From Piscinibacter sp. HJYY11 (lineage in GTDB: Bacteria; Pseudomonadota; Gammaproteobacteria; Burkholderiales; Burkholderiaceae_C): a stretch of DNA of 64,000 nucleotides. The notes beneath the pieces are model-generated. The model was not told the origin of the DNA and searched no databases. It saw only the letters and a program-made list of their open reading frames with translations. The translations under genes were made by a program, and so were the position numbers. Shown in pieces: positions 7,908-17,543 of the stretch (position 1 is its first letter; every line of letters begins with the position of its first letter). Where the stretch lies: contig NZ_JAERQZ010000001.1 of assembly GCF_016735515.1 (NCBI RefSeq), positions 1,116,001-1,180,000 on the forward strand, written 5' to 3'.

Positions 7908-10850
7908 CTAGAGATGACGCGCCAGCGCCACGGCCAGCGCCTTGGCGTTGGCCCCGCTGATCATCTCGTCGTGGTCGCCGGGGGTGACGTCGATCTCCAG
8001 CCGGCGAGCGACCTTGCGCCACACCGGCAACGGGTCGCCGGGGCTGGGCCGCGATGCGCGCAGGAAGACCACCCGCCCTCCATAGGGCTCGGGCCGGTAC
8101 TCGCGCAGTGCCACGAGCATCGCGCCACGCGTGCGGCGCAGGGCCGGCGGCAGGTTGGCTTCCTTCAGCACGTCGCCCACCAGTTCGGGGTGCTTGGGGG
8201 TGAGCCCGAGGGCCACGCGCCAGCGGTCGCTCAGCACCATCGCCTTCTTGTGCAGGTAGTCGATCTGGCCGCGCAGGGGCAGCGAGCGCAGCCGGCCCCA
8301 GGTCACATTCAGCCAGCCGGAGCAGTAGCGCGCCCATTCCCACAGCGGCAGGTAGCGGCCGTGCACGTGGGTGTCGATCAGCGTCACGAGCTCGACCGTC
8401 TCGCCGGCGCGGCTCAACTGCTGGGCGATCTCGTAGGCCACCAGCCCGCCGAAGGAATAGCCGCCCACGGCATACGGCCCCTCGGGCTGCACGCGCCGCA
8501 TGTGGCCGATGTAGTCGGTGGCCATCTCGCGCACGCTGACGTAGGGCGCGTTCTCGTCGCCCACCGCCCGCGCCTGCAGTCCGTACACGGCGCGCTGGGT
8601 GTCGAGCGCACGCAGCACCGCCCACAGTTCGAGGAAGGTGCCGGCCAGGCTGTGCACGAGGAAGAACGGCCGCCCACTGCCGGGACGCAGTTGCACGAGC
8701 GGCACGGGCAGGTCCCACGCGGCCTGGTCCATCACCGCTGCCAGCTGCCGGATGGTCGGCGCCTTGAGCAGCGTGCTGGGCGCCAGGCGCTGGTCGGTGG
8801 ACAACTGGATGTCGGTGAAGATGCGGGCGGCCAGCAGCGAGTGGCCGCCAATCTCGAAGAAGTCGTCGTCCAGGCCGATGGGCGAGAAGCCGAAGATCTT
8901 TTCCCACAGCGCCTGCAGGTAGGCCTCGTGGTCCTGGCGCGAGCGCCAGCCGGGCGCGGGCGGCGGTGGCAACGGTCCGGCCGGGACGGTGGGGATGCGC
9001 AACGTCGGCTCGCCGCGCAGGGCGCGCAGGGAGCCGGGGTTGAGCAGGCGCCGCATGTCGACCACGGGGCGGTCGTTGACCACGTCGCGCAGCGCCGCCA
9101 CGCACACGCTGCCATCCGTCAGGCGTGGCAGCTCGGGCACCTGGAGCACGAGGTCGGGCACGTGCGCTGGCGAGGCGGCTTCGGCAAAGCGGCGGCGCAT
9201 GCGGGCGATCAAGGAGCCGTCGAGGCTCGCGCCTTCGCGAAGCGCCAGCAGCAGCACGGCACGGCCTTCGCCGAGCTGGCCCGTCTGCTGCTGCTCGACC
9301 ACAGTCGATTCACGGATCTCCGGGAACTCGCGCAGCAGGGGCAGCAGTTCGGCCGGCGCGATCAGCGACCCGCGCACGTTCATGAGCCCGTCGACGCGGC
9401 CGCGCTGCAAGAGCGCGCCGTCGGCCGCCCGCTCCACCCGCTCGCCGCTCGACCAGGCGCCAGGTGTGCGCTTCAGGTAGGTCTCATGGAAGCGCGTGCC
9501 GTGCGGGTCGTCGAGGAAGCCCAGCGGCCGTGACGGGAAATGCGCATGGCAGACGAGTTCGCCTTCCAGCCCGTTGCCGCGGTCGGCCACCCGCACGCCC
9601 AGGCCCAGGCTGTGGTTGTCGTCATGGTCGAGCGCCGGCCCGGCACGCTGCAGCAGCAGGCAACCGAGCAGGTCGGGGCTCATGCACAGCGCCTGCAGCG
9701 GCACGGGCTTGACCTTGTCATGCACCCAGCGGGCCGCGGCGTCGTCGAGCGTCATGCCTGTGTAGAACACCGACTGGAGCGCGCTCAGGCCGAACTCGCG
9801 GCCAGGGGCCAGGTCGGCGTGTTCGCCCAGGCGGAGGTAGGACGCATGGGCCACGAAGATCGTGGCGCCACCTTCCTGGGCCACGCGCCACAGCGTGCGT
9901 GCGTCGCGCACCGGGCCGTCGTAGAGCACGATGCAGGCGCCGCTGGCCAGGCTCGACAGCTGCCACAGCCACAGGGGCGAGGCGACCGAGGCCGGGGCAA
10001 ACACCCGGCTGTGGCCGTCCATCCCCAGGTGCAACCGGTGCTCCTTGACGTGCTCGAGCAACACCCCGCCCGCCCCGTGCACCAGCGATTCCAGCTGCCC
10101 GTCGGCCCCTGCCGTGCGGGTGATGTAGAGCGGCTGGTGAAACGGGAACCGCGGCCAGGCGTCGGGCTCGTGAATGTCGGGGACGCTGGCCAAGGCCGCG
10201 GAGAGGTCCATCACCGGCAGCCCGAGCGGCGGCAGCTGCGCGGACGCATCGTCCAGCACCATCACCGCCTCCAGCGATGGCAGCGCCTGCACGACTTGCG
10301 CCACGCGTTCCGCCAGCGGCAGGCCGGTGTCGTGCGTCATGGTCCCGGCATGGGCGAGCAGCAGCCGGGGGGCGAGTGACTTGAACCGGGCGCTCATCAG
10401 CGCAGGGCCCATTTCCGGTGAAGCGAGCGCGAGGCTCGCACCGACGGCAGCCACGGCCAGCACCGCGACCACGGCACGTGCATCGCTGCGGGGCACCAGC
10501 ACCACACGATCGCCTTCGGCCACACCGCCCTGGCGCAGCGCCTCCGCGAGGCGGGCCACACGCCGGCGCAGCTCGGCACGGCTCGTGCGCTCGAGGCTGC
10601 CGTCGGCCAGGCAGGTGACGACCGCGATCGCGTCGTCGCGCTGGCCGTCACCGGCCAGCAGGTTTTCGGTGAAGTTGAGCTTCAGCCCCGGGAAGTAGTG
10701 GCCCTGGTCGTCGTGAAGGCGGCGTTCGTCTCCGCTTGCGATCAACCGGGCATTGCGCCAGCAGGCCTGCCAGAACGCATCGGCATGGGCGGCGGGCGCG
10801 GCCACGCCGCGCGACGCGGCCAACGCGCCCAGCCCCGACTCGCCTGCCAT
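7908..10850 (-). CDS. NRPS-like A-T-TE protein with degenerate adenylation domain
   Basis: A 980-residue single-module protein. Residues about 1-600 align in style with acetoacetyl-CoA synthetase/AMP-binding enzymes (FPGLKLNFTENLL, VHGAGGVLLEH), about 625-700 form a carrier domain with the phosphopantetheine serine in GGHSLL (near 671), and about 720-980 form a thioesterase with nucleophile GYSFGG (near 797) and a late His in PGDHDEM. The adenylation domain looks damaged: the P-loop is TRTAGADGQLE near 244 instead of SGTTGxPK, the TGD motif reads SGERVE, and the C-terminal catalytic-lysine region reads LTDGSVCVA with no lysine. Start ATG 10850 has AGGAG upstream. The carrier and thioesterase seem functional; substrate activation in cis is doubtful. 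The product is unknown. Confidence 0.8.
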   Translation of the reverse strand: MAGESGLGALAASRGVAAPAAHADAFWQACWRNARLIASGDERRLHDDQGHYFPGLKLNFTENLLAGDGQRDDAIAVVTCLADGSLERTSRAELRRRVARLAEALRQGGVAEGDRVVLVPRSDARAVVAVLAVAAVGASLALASPEMGPALMSARFKSLAPRLLLAHAGTMTHDTGLPLAERVAQVVQALPSLEAVMVLDDASAQLPPLGLPVMDLSAALASVPDIHEPDAWPRFPFHQPLYITRTAGADGQLESLVHGAGGVLLEHVKEHRLHLGMDGHSRVFAPASVASPLWLWQLSSLASGACIVLYDGPVRDARTLWRVAQEGGATIFVAHASYLRLGEHADLAPGREFGLSALQSVFYTGMTLDDAAARWVHDKVKPVPLQALCMSPDLLGCLLLQRAGPALDHDDNHSLGLGVRVADRGNGLEGELVCHAHFPSRPLGFLDDPHGTRFHETYLKRTPGAWSSGERVERAADGALLQRGRVDGLMNVRGSLIAPAELLPLLREFPEIRESTVVEQQQTGQLGEGRAVLLLALREGASLDGSLIARMRRRFAEAASPAHVPDLVLQVPELPRLTDGSVCVAALRDVVNDRPVVDMRRLLNPGSLRALRGEPTLRIPTVPAGPLPPPPAPGWRSRQDHEAYLQALWEKIFGFSPIGLDDDFFEIGGHSLLAARIFTDIQLSTDQRLAPSTLLKAPTIRQLAAVMDQAAWDLPVPLVQLRPGSGRPFFLVHSLAGTFLELWAVLRALDTQRAVYGLQARAVGDENAPYVSVREMATDYIGHMRRVQPEGPYAVGGYSFGGLVAYEIAQQLSRAGETVELVTLIDTHVHGRYLPLWEWARYCSGWLNVTWGRLRSLPLRGQIDYLHKKAMVLSDRWRVALGLTPKHPELVGDVLKEANLPPALRRTRGAMLVALREYRPEPYGGRVVFLRASRPSPGDPLPVWRKVARRLEIDVTPGDHDEMISGANAKALAVALARHL

Positions 10851-11137
10851 GCCTGCTCCTTGAAAATTGCACCGCGAGCATCGGACGCGGGCGCGCAGAT
10901 TGCCAGCGGCGGGGTCGCCAATTTCTTGTAGGCAATGGCCTACAGACATGTCGCGGGACCGCCACGCACCGTGGCCACGGGCATGGTCAGTTCTTGCTAT
11001 GCCACGACACGGTGACAGGCCTGCTCCCCTGGGAAACTGCGAACGAGATCCCGAGGCCGCCCTGGCGACCCCGTGCCTCGGGGGTGTTAGCCCTTTTCGG
11101 GCTCCCTCTACATTCCGCGCACCACAAGGAGGAAAAC
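10851..11137. promoter_or_regulatory. Divergent intergenic region with short hairpin
   Basis: This 287-bp gap separates the NRPS-like gene from the PEP-CTERM gene and must hold both promoters. The visible structure is a small hairpin AGCCC-TTTTC-GGGCT at 11089-11103 in the presumed leader of the PEP-CTERM gene, followed by a strong AAGGAGG ribosome site ending five bases before its ATG. I see no convincing -35/-10 pair and no additional gene. Confidence 0.4.
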
Positions 11138-11833
11138 ATGAAAAGAATCGCTGCCATCGCTTTCGCGCTGCTGGCCTGCACAGCACAGGCTCAAACGTTC
11201 CAGGCGCGCGACCTCACCGGTGACGGCGTCACCGACGCTTTCTACGACAGCGCCCACGACCTGACGTGGCTGGCCGATGCCAACCTCTACGCCACCTTGG
11301 GCGGCCCCGCCGATCGAGACCCGCGCAGCTTCATGGGCGGCGTCCTTGCCTCGGGGCAGCTCCGCCTGAGCACGGCCATCAGCTGGGTCGACTCGCTGGT
11401 GGTGGGATCGGTGAGCGACTGGCGCCTGCCGGAGCGCGTCATACCCGAGGGCTATGTGCCGAGCGCCTCGTGTCCCCTGGCCTGCATCCAGTCCGCGCCG
11501 CTGTACGGGCAGTTCCCGAGCGAGCTGTCGTTCCTGGCCGGCGTGACCGGCCTGTTCTCGAACGTGATGAACGGGAACTACCTCAGCTGGACCTCGGACA
11601 TGGCGTGGCAGGAGCTGCGGAACATCACCACCGGCAGAAGCGTCCTGTCCAACGAAACCAGCCTCATCACCGGCTATGTGCTTGCCGTGCGCAACGGCGA
11701 CGTGGGCACGGCCGTCACGGCAATCGCCGCCCCGGTGCCTGAACCACAGACCTATGCGCTGATGCTCCTCGGGCTTGGCGCGGTCGGCGCGGCGTCACGC
11801 CGCCAACGCTCCCGCACGCCCAGACCCGCATGA
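11138..11833 (+). CDS. PEP-CTERM sorting-domain protein
   Basis: A 231-residue secreted protein. Residues 1-18 form a signal peptide ending TAQAQ, and the C-terminus carries the PEP-CTERM signal: VPEPQTYAL, a hydrophobic stretch (MLLGLGAVGAA) and a basic tail (SRRQRSR). Such signals direct proteins to an exosortase-dependent envelope or exopolysaccharide route. The middle resembles DUF1566-like domains seen in this group (LTWLADANLYA near the N-terminus, DWRLPE mid-protein). The AAGGAGG ribosome site fixes the start. A strong intrinsic terminator follows directly, so it is probably monocistronic. No exosortase gene is in the window. The molecular role is unknown. Confidence 0.85.
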   Translation: MKRIAAIAFALLACTAQAQTFQARDLTGDGVTDAFYDSAHDLTWLADANLYATLGGPADRDPRSFMGGVLASGQLRLSTAISWVDSLVVGSVSDWRLPERVIPEGYVPSASCPLACIQSAPLYGQFPSELSFLAGVTGLFSNVMNGNYLSWTSDMAWQELRNITTGRSVLSNETSLITGYVLAVRNGDVGTAVTAIAAPVPEPQTYALMLLGLGAVGAASRRQRSRTPRPA

Positions 11834-11841
11834 CCAAAAGC

Positions 11842-11870
11842 AAAACGGCACCCGCGGGTGCCGTTTTTTT
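11842..11870 (+). terminator. Intrinsic terminator after the PEP-CTERM gene
   Basis: Bases 11842-11867 are a perfect 26-bp palindrome (AAAACGGCACCCG and its complement) continued by a seven-T run, starting eight bases after the stop codon. The A-run on the other side means it could also work on the minus strand, against transcripts leaving the tRNA. Confidence 0.92.
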
Positions 11871-11887
11871 GCGTTCATCCGGTGGAC

Positions 11888-11962
11888 TGGTGGGCGGTGC
11901 AGGGTTCGAACCTGCGACCCCTGCCGTGTGAAGGCAGTGCTCTACCGCTGAGCTAACCGCCC
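11888..11962 (-). tRNA. tRNA-Val (anticodon CAC)
   Basis: Read on the minus strand, the acceptor stem GGGCGGT pairs with ACCGCCC, followed by discriminator A and an encoded CCA (11888-11890). The D arm contains TAGCTCAGCGGTAGAGC, the anticodon stem CTGCC/GGCAG encloses loop TTCACAC giving anticodon CAC (reads GUG valine codons), and the T arm contains GGTTCGAACC. Length is 75 nt with CCA. It lies between the PEP-CTERM terminator and dnaQ. Confidence 0.95.
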
Positions 11963-11983
11963 AATCCGACGGGAAGCCGCAGA

Positions 11984-12688
11984 TTATGCCACAAGCGCAC
12001 GCCACGCCGTCTTGCCGCCGGAAGACTTGTCGAGCTCGGCGAGGATGCCCTCGTGCGCCGCGATTTCTTCATCGTTGGCCACGAGCACGGGCAGCTCGAA
12101 CTGGCTGAAGTCGATGGCCGCCAGCACCAGGTCGGCTTGGGCCGCCTCGGTGGCGTCGATGACCAGCGAGTCCTGGCCGCGGGTCATGTTGATGTAGACC
12201 TCGGCAAGCAGGCCTGCGTCGAGCAGCGCGCCGTGCAGCGTGCGGTTAGAGTTGTCGACCTCCAGGCGCTTGCACAGGGCGTCGAGCGAGTTCGACTTGC
12301 CAGGGAACATCTCGCGCGCCATCACCAGCGTGTCGGTGACGCTGCCGACGTGCTCGGTGAACTTGCCGCGACCCAGGCGCTTCAGCTCCTCGTTGAAGAA
12401 GCCCACGTCGAAGCTTGCGTTGTGGGCGATGACCTCGGCACCGGCCAGGTACTCCAGCAACTCGTCGGCGATGGACGCGAAGAGCGGCTTGTCGGCCAGG
12501 AATTCATCGGTCAGCCCGTGGATCTTGACCGCGTCTTCGTGGTTGGGCCGCTCGGGGTTGAGATAGAAGTGCTTGTTGTTGCCGGTCAGCCGCCGGTTGA
12601 CCATCTCCACGCAGCCGATCTCGATGATGCGGTCGCCCGACTCGGGGCTGAGGCCGGTGGTTTCGGTGTCGAAGAAGATCTGTCTCAT
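11984..12688 (-). CDS. dnaQ: DNA polymerase III epsilon subunit (3'-5' proofreading exonuclease)
   Basis: A 234-residue DEDDh exonuclease. Catalytic residues are Asp7 and Glu9 (FFDTETTGL), Asp94 (HNASFD), His152 and Asp157 (HGALLDA). The C-terminal tail of about 60 residues matches the region that tethers epsilon to the polymerase alpha subunit, and the length is close to that of the E. coli protein (243). The start ATG overlaps the lgt stop as ATGA (12685-12688), so the two are translationally coupled, lgt first. It corrects misincorporated bases during replication. Confidence 0.95.
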   Translation of the reverse strand: MRQIFFDTETTGLSPESGDRIIEIGCVEMVNRRLTGNNKHFYLNPERPNHEDAVKIHGLTDEFLADKPLFASIADELLEYLAGAEVIAHNASFDVGFFNEELKRLGRGKFTEHVGSVTDTLVMAREMFPGKSNSLDALCKRLEVDNSNRTLHGALLDAGLLAEVYINMTRGQDSLVIDATEAAQADLVLAAIDFSQFELPVLVANDEEIAAHEGILAELDKSSGGKTAWRALVA

Positions 12689-13494
12689 GCCTTGGCTTTC
12701 TGCTCGCGCTGACCCGCCCACCACCACCAGAGCGCGCCGCCGAGCAACATCGGCACGCACAGCCACTGGCCCATGCTCAAGCCCAGCGGGAGGTTCTCGA
12801 GGCCCTTGTCAGGCTGGCGGAAATATTCGGCGATGAAGCGGCATACGCCATAGCCGACCACGAAGGCCGCCGCCACCTGCCCAGGGGCCCTCTGCTTGCG
12901 GCCGTAAAACCAGAGGAAGACAAAAAGCAGGACGCCTTCGAGCGCGAACTGGTACAGCTGCGACGGGTGGCGCGGCTGCTCGGTGCCCGATTGCGGAAAC
13001 ACCATCGCCCAGGGCAGGCTCGGGTCGGCGAAGCGGCCCCACAGCTCGCCGTTGATGAAGTTGCCGATGCGTCCCGACGCCAAGCCCGTGGGCACGCACG
13101 GGGCGATCACGTCGAAGGTCTGCAGCACCGGCCGCTTGTGCGTCCACGAGTAGATGGCCAGTGCTGCCCCCACGCCCAGCATGCCGCCGTGGAACGACAT
13201 GCCGCCCTTCCACACCGCGAAGATCTCGAGCGGGTTCTGCAGGTAGTGGCCGAGGTTGTAGAACAGCACGAAGCCCAGCCGCCCGCCGATCACCACACCG
13301 AGCACGCCGTAGAACAGGAGGTCTTCGACATCGCGGCGCGACCAGCCGGCATTGGCGAACCAGGGCTTTTTCACCCGGACCGACGCCAGCCAGAGAAAGA
13401 GCCCGAAGGCGACCAGGTAGGTCAACCCGTACCAGTGGATGGCGACGGGGCCGATCTGGAGGGCGACAGGGTCGAACTGCGGATGGGTGAGCAT
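12685..13494 (-). CDS. lgt: Prolipoprotein diacylglyceryl transferase
   Basis: A 269-residue inner-membrane enzyme that moves a diacylglyceryl group from phosphatidylglycerol to the lipobox cysteine of preprolipoproteins. The signature [14 protein letters not shown] spans 141-154, with Arg142 and Asn145 matching essential E. coli residues, and His102 lies in FHGG. About seven hydrophobic segments fit the known topology. It would process lipoproteins such as the one predicted at 43621-44106. It overlaps dnaQ by four bases. Confidence 0.96.
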   Translation of the reverse strand: MLTHPQFDPVALQIGPVAIHWYGLTYLVAFGLFLWLASVRVKKPWFANAGWSRRDVEDLLFYGVLGVVIGGRLGFVLFYNLGHYLQNPLEIFAVWKGGMSFHGGMLGVGAALAIYSWTHKRPVLQTFDVIAPCVPTGLASGRIGNFINGELWGRFADPSLPWAMVFPQSGTEQPRHPSQLYQFALEGVLLFVFLWFYGRKQRAPGQVAAAFVVGYGVCRFIAEYFRQPDKGLENLPLGLSMGQWLCVPMLLGGALWWWWAGQREQKAKA

Positions 13495-13569
13495 GGACCG
13501 GCGAGTCGGAAGCGGAAAGCAGCGAACGATACCGCAGGCGCCGCAGCGACCTGCGACGCAGCGCGCGGA

Positions 13570-14511
13570 TCAGGCCGGCTCGGCCTCGTGCAAGGTGCGC
13601 TGCACGTAGTCGACGAAGCGCGTGACCACCGGGCCGGCGTCCGAGGGCCACACGAGGCTCGTCTCCGCGCGGGGCGCCATCGCCCCGAGCGCCACCGGCA
13701 GGCGACGGTAGACCACGCCCGGCCGCTGCAAGGTCGTCACCGACTGCGGCACCCACGCCAGGCCCAGACCCGCAGACACCAGGTTGACGATCGTCTGCAT
13801 CTGGATCGCTTCCTGGGCGATCACGAGCGACGCGCTGTGGCGGTGGTAGAACGCGAGCACCGCGTCGTACAAGGAAGGTGCAATCTCCCGCGGGAAGATG
13901 ATCAGCGGCTGCGCGAGGATCTGCGACAGGGTGAGCCGCCGCGCCGTGGTGAGCGGCGAGGCCTCCGGCACCGCGAGCACCATCGGCTCGACGCTCACCG
14001 ACAGCCGCGACAGGCCCTGCCCGCTGCCTTCCGGCACGATGCCGGGTGCATGCAGCACGAAGCCGGCATCGGCTTCGCCCAGCTCGAACGCACGCAGTTG
14101 AACGTCGGTCGTCGCTTCGCGCAGCACCACTTCGATGCCGGGCTCGATGTCGCGAAAGCCGCGCAGCCAGCCCGGCAAGGGCCCGAAGCCCACGGTCGAC
14201 ACGAAACCCAATCGCAGGCGCCCGATCGCGCCCTGCCCCACCGTTCGCGCGATCGACGACAGCGCCGAGGCCTGCTGCAGCAACTGCCGCACCGGCTCGA
14301 CCAACGCCTGCCCCGCCGGCGTGAGCGACACCTGCCGGCGCGTGCGCTCGAAGAGCGGCACACCGAGGCGCGCTTCGAGTTGCTGAATGGCAAGGGTCAA
14401 CGGCGGCTGCGTGATGTTGAGCTGCTTGGCCGCGCGGCCAAAGTGCAAGACTTCCGCCAGCACCAGGAACTGGCGCCACACACGCAGCTCGATCTGGGCG
14501 TTGTCGCTCAT
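13570..14511 (-). CDS. LysR-family transcriptional regulator
   Basis: A 313-residue LysR-type protein: winged helix-turn-helix at about residues 10-70 (GRAAKQLNITQPPLTLAIQQ region, then PLFERTRRQVSLTPAG), and a substrate-binding domain at about 95-300. It lies ten bases downstream of the ketoacyl-synthase-like gene on the same strand, so both may share a transcript. LysR genes more often lie divergent from their target; here the divergent gene across 15662-15800 is ilvD, so either neighbour could be the target. The inducer is unknown. Confidence 0.9.
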   Translation of the reverse strand: MSDNAQIELRVWRQFLVLAEVLHFGRAAKQLNITQPPLTLAIQQLEARLGVPLFERTRRQVSLTPAGQALVEPVRQLLQQASALSSIARTVGQGAIGRLRLGFVSTVGFGPLPGWLRGFRDIEPGIEVVLREATTDVQLRAFELGEADAGFVLHAPGIVPEGSGQGLSRLSVSVEPMVLAVPEASPLTTARRLTLSQILAQPLIIFPREIAPSLYDAVLAFYHRHSASLVIAQEAIQMQTIVNLVSAGLGLAWVPQSVTTLQRPGVVYRRLPVALGAMAPRAETSLVWPSDAGPVVTRFVDYVQRTLHEAEPA

Positions 14512-14521
14512 GACGGGGCTC

Positions 14522-15661
14522 TCAGCAGACCGTCAGCAACGCCGCGGCGTACGAGAAACGCGCGCTCTCGGGCACGAAGACCATGATGCGCTGGCCCGAC
14601 TTCAGGTCACGGGTGCGCACCAGCTCTTCCAGCATCAGGATGAACGAGGCCGTGGCCACGTTGCCCACCTGGGCGAGGTTGGTGAACCACTTGTCCCTTG
14701 GGATGTGCAGGCCGGCATCGCGCAGGCCCTGGTACATGGGCTCGCGGAAAAGCTCGGACGACAGGTGCGGCAGGAAGTGGTCGATCGTCGCCACATCGAA
14801 GTCGCGCCTGCGCGCCACGTCCAGCGCGAACTGGATGCCGTGCTTGATCATGCGTTCGCTCAGAAGCCGCGTGTCCTGCTTGACCGAGAAGATCGAGCGG
14901 GCCAGCCACTCCTCGGGCTCGAAGCGACTCCAGCCACGAAGCTCGCCGTCCTTGCTCTTCTCGGCACCGACGTACATGCAGGTCTCGGCTTCGTTGGCGT
15001 ACGAGCGCACGTCGATCCATTCGAGCTTCAATGGCTTCGCGCCACGCGGCTGGTTTTCAAGCCGCAAGGCGCCGGCGCCGTCCGAGAGCATCCAGCGCAG
15101 GAATTCCTTGTCGAACGAGAGCATCGGATTGGCATTGAGCTGCCGTTCCCGGTCGATCTCGGGCTGGAAGTGTTTGGCCAGCATCCAGTGCGACAGCATC
15201 TCGCTGCCGGTGCATACCGCATTGGCGGTGCTGCCGGTGGCGATCGACATCTGCGCGAGCTTGAGCGCCTGCATGCTCGCGGCGCACGAGCCGGCGAACG
15301 ACGCGATCTCCAGATTCGGCGCCGGCAGCAGGCCGTGCACCATCGCCGCATGCGAGGGCACCAGCTGGTCGGGCGACGCAGTGCCGCAGGCGAGCAGCTG
15401 CAGGTCTTGTGCGCGGAAGCGGTCGTCGATCAGCGGCTGGATCGCCGCGGCCGTCATCGACGCATTGGTATGCGTGGGCTGGCCGCCCTTTTCAAGCGCG
15501 TAGTAGCGCTGCGTGATGCCGTTGTTACGCAGGACGATCGCCTTCGTGCGGGACGACTTGCCGCCGATCAGGCCGAGGTAGTCCTCCATCGCATCGTTTT
15601 CTACGGGGCGGTTCGGCAGGTAGTGGGAAATTCCTGTGACGTAGACGTTCTGCGATGACAT
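14522..15661 (-). CDS. Beta-ketoacyl-ACP synthase III-like condensing enzyme
   Basis: A 379-residue thiolase-fold enzyme. Cys126 in FAGSCAAS is the acyl-accepting nucleophile, and His299 (LPHLSS) and Asn334 (QVGNVATAS) complete the Cys-His-Asn triad. It is longer than housekeeping FabH (about 320) and has extra loops, as in DarB-like and other specialised KAS III enzymes that condense or transfer acyl groups in secondary metabolism. No acyl carrier protein, ketoreductase or aromatase is adjacent; only the LysR gene follows. I chose the ATG at 15661, which starts at MSSQNVYVTG; ten extra residues from 15691 look unlike the family. The specific product is not predictable. Confidence 0.8.
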   Translation of the reverse strand: MSSQNVYVTGISHYLPNRPVENDAMEDYLGLIGGKSSRTKAIVLRNNGITQRYYALEKGGQPTHTNASMTAAAIQPLIDDRFRAQDLQLLACGTASPDQLVPSHAAMVHGLLPAPNLEIASFAGSCAASMQALKLAQMSIATGSTANAVCTGSEMLSHWMLAKHFQPEIDRERQLNANPMLSFDKEFLRWMLSDGAGALRLENQPRGAKPLKLEWIDVRSYANEAETCMYVGAEKSKDGELRGWSRFEPEEWLARSIFSVKQDTRLLSERMIKHGIQFALDVARRRDFDVATIDHFLPHLSSELFREPMYQGLRDAGLHIPRDKWFTNLAQVGNVATASFILMLEELVRTRDLKSGQRIMVFVPESARFSYAAALLTVC

Positions 15662-15800
15662 GAAGAAGCTAGTAGCGAATTGCCAAACCAAAGCGCTCTC
15701 GATATGAGAGGCATATCACCGATCCATTTTATATATATTGGACGGCGACCAGCTGCGACGAGATACTGCCGCCCTCCCCGCATACCGCCAGGAAAGTCAC
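15662..15800. promoter_or_regulatory. Divergent promoter region, ketoacyl synthase / ilvD
   Basis: A 139-bp gap between divergent starts, with an AT-rich core TTTTATATATATTGG at 15728-15742 that could supply -10 boxes for either side. An AGGAAAG ribosome site precedes the ilvD ATG. TATGAGAGGCATA (15703-15715) is a loose dyad that could be a LysR-type contact, but the symmetry is imperfect. Low certainty. Confidence 0.4.
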
Positions 15801-17480
15801 ATGAGCTCCAACCGTCGCTCGAAGAACATCACCGAAGGCGTGGCCCGCGCGCCCAACCGTTCCATGTACTACGCCCTGGGCTACCAGGAGGGCGACTTCA
15901 AGAAGCCGATGATCGGCATCGCCAACGGCCACTCGACCATCACGCCGTGCAACTCGGGCCTGCAGCGCCTGGCCGATGCGGCGGTGGTCGGCATCAAGCA
16001 GGCCGGCGCCAACCCGCAGATCTTCGGCACGCCCACCATCAGCGACGGCATGGCCATGGGCACCGAGGGCATGAAGTACTCGCTGGTGTCGCGTGAGGTC
16101 ATCGCCGACTGCGTGGAGACCTGCGTCGGCGGCCAGTGGATGGACGGCGTCATGGTGATCGGCGGCTGCGACAAGAACATGCCGGGCGGCATGATGGGCA
16201 TGCTGCGCGCCAACGTGCCTTCGCTCTACATCTACGGCGGCACCATCCTGCCCGGCAAGTACAAGGGCCAGGACCTCAACATCGTCAGCGTCTTCGAAGC
16301 CGTCGGCCAATTCAGCGCCGGCAAGATGAGCGAGGAAGACTTCTGCCAGATCGAGCGCCGCGCCATCCCCGGCAGCGGCTCGTGCGGCGGCATGTACACC
16401 GCCAACACGATGAGCTCGTCGTTCGAGGCGCTCGGCCTGTCGCTGCCCTACGCGTCGACCATGGCCAACGTGGAAGAAGAGATCGTGGCCATGGTGACCC
16501 GTGCCTCGCAGGTGCTGGTCGAGGCGGTGAAGGCCGACCTGAAGCCGCGCGACATCGTCACCAAGAAGGCGATCGAGAACGCAGTGGCCGTGATCATGGC
16601 GACCGGCGGCTCCACCAACGCGGTGCTGCACTTCCTCGCCATCGCGCATGCGGCAGGCGTTGAGTGGACCATCGACGACTTCGAGCGCGTCCGCCGCCGC
16701 ACCCCCGTGTTGTGCGACCTGAAGCCCAGCGGCCAGTACCTCGCGATCGACCTGCACCACGCGGGCGGCATTCCCGCCGTGATGAAAGAGCTGCTCAGCG
16801 CCGGCCTGCTGCATGGCGACTGCATCACCATCACCGGCAAGACCGTTGCCGATAACCTGGCCGACGTGCCGCCGCTCTCGAAGGAGCAGAAGGTGATCCG
16901 CCCGGTGTCGGACCCGATCTACGCCGAAGGCCACCTCGCCATCCTCAAGGGCAACCTAAGCCCCGAAGGCTGCGTCGCCAAGATCACCGGCCTCAAGAAC
17001 CCGACGATCACCGGCCCGGCGCGGGTGTTCGACGACGAACAATCCGCGCTCGCCGCCATCATGGCCAACCAGATCAAGGCGGGCGACGTGATGGTGCTGC
17101 GCTACCTCGGCCCGAAGGGCGGCCCCGGCATGCCGGAGATGCTGGCCCCGACCGGCGCACTCATCGGCCAGGGCCTGGGCGAATCGGTGGGCCTGATCAC
17201 CGACGGCCGTTTCTCCGGCGGCACCTGGGGCATGGTGGTGGGCCACGTGGCGCCCGAAGCCTACGAAGGCGGCAACATCGCCCTCGTGCATGAAGGCGAC
17301 TCGATCACCATCGACGCGAAGACCCTGGTGCTGCAGCTCAACGTGCCCGAGGAAGAACTGACGAAGCGCCGTGCGGCGTGGAAGCGCCCGGCCCCGCGTT
17401 ACACCCGCGGCGTGCTGGCAAAGTTCGCCAAGAACGCCTCCAGCGCCAGCTCGGGCGCGGTGCTCGACAAGTTCGACTGA
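15801..17480 (+). CDS. ilvD: Dihydroxy-acid dehydratase
   Basis: A 559-residue biosynthetic IlvD converting 2,3-dihydroxyisovalerate and its methyl homologue to the keto acids that precede valine and isoleucine. Iron-sulfur ligands are Cys50 (TPCNSG), Cys123 (GGCDKNMPG) and Cys195 ([14 protein letters not shown]); Lys125 is the expected metal-bridging residue. The motifs and length match IlvD rather than Edd, and differ from the sugar-acid paralogue at 944-2692. AGGAAAG lies eight bases before the ATG. A terminator follows, so it is transcribed alone. Confidence 0.96.
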   Translation: MSSNRRSKNITEGVARAPNRSMYYALGYQEGDFKKPMIGIANGHSTITPCNSGLQRLADAAVVGIKQAGANPQIFGTPTISDGMAMGTEGMKYSLVSREVIADCVETCVGGQWMDGVMVIGGCDKNMPGGMMGMLRANVPSLYIYGGTILPGKYKGQDLNIVSVFEAVGQFSAGKMSEEDFCQIERRAIPGSGSCGGMYTANTMSSSFEALGLSLPYASTMANVEEEIVAMVTRASQVLVEAVKADLKPRDIVTKKAIENAVAVIMATGGSTNAVLHFLAIAHAAGVEWTIDDFERVRRRTPVLCDLKPSGQYLAIDLHHAGGIPAVMKELLSAGLLHGDCITITGKTVADNLADVPPLSKEQKVIRPVSDPIYAEGHLAILKGNLSPEGCVAKITGLKNPTITGPARVFDDEQSALAAIMANQIKAGDVMVLRYLGPKGGPGMPEMLAPTGALIGQGLGESVGLITDGRFSGGTWGMVVGHVAPEAYEGGNIALVHEGDSITIDAKTLVLQLNVPEEELTKRRAAWKRPAPRYTRGVLAKFAKNASSASSGAVLDKFD

Positions 17481-17502
17481 CGCCTCTCAGGCGAGCATGA
17501 AA

Positions 17503-17531
17503 AAGCGGCCCTGCGGGGCCGCTTGTTTTTT
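17503..17531 (+). terminator. Intrinsic terminator after ilvD
   Basis: Stem AAGCGGCCC/GGGGCCGCTT with a TGC loop, followed by GTTTTTT, 22 bases after the ilvD stop. It may also act on the convergent small gene at 17544-17801. Confidence 0.88.
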
Positions 17532-17543
17532 GGGGATGCGGCC

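Noticed and set aside
11715..12005. Short minus-strand frame across the tRNA
   Set aside because: Its middle (CLHTAGVAGSNPAPPT) is the familiar translation of a tRNA gene, not a protein.
12809..14479. Minus-strand open frame overlapping lgt and the LysR gene
   Set aside because: It shares the strand but is in another frame from both; product has no recognised domain.
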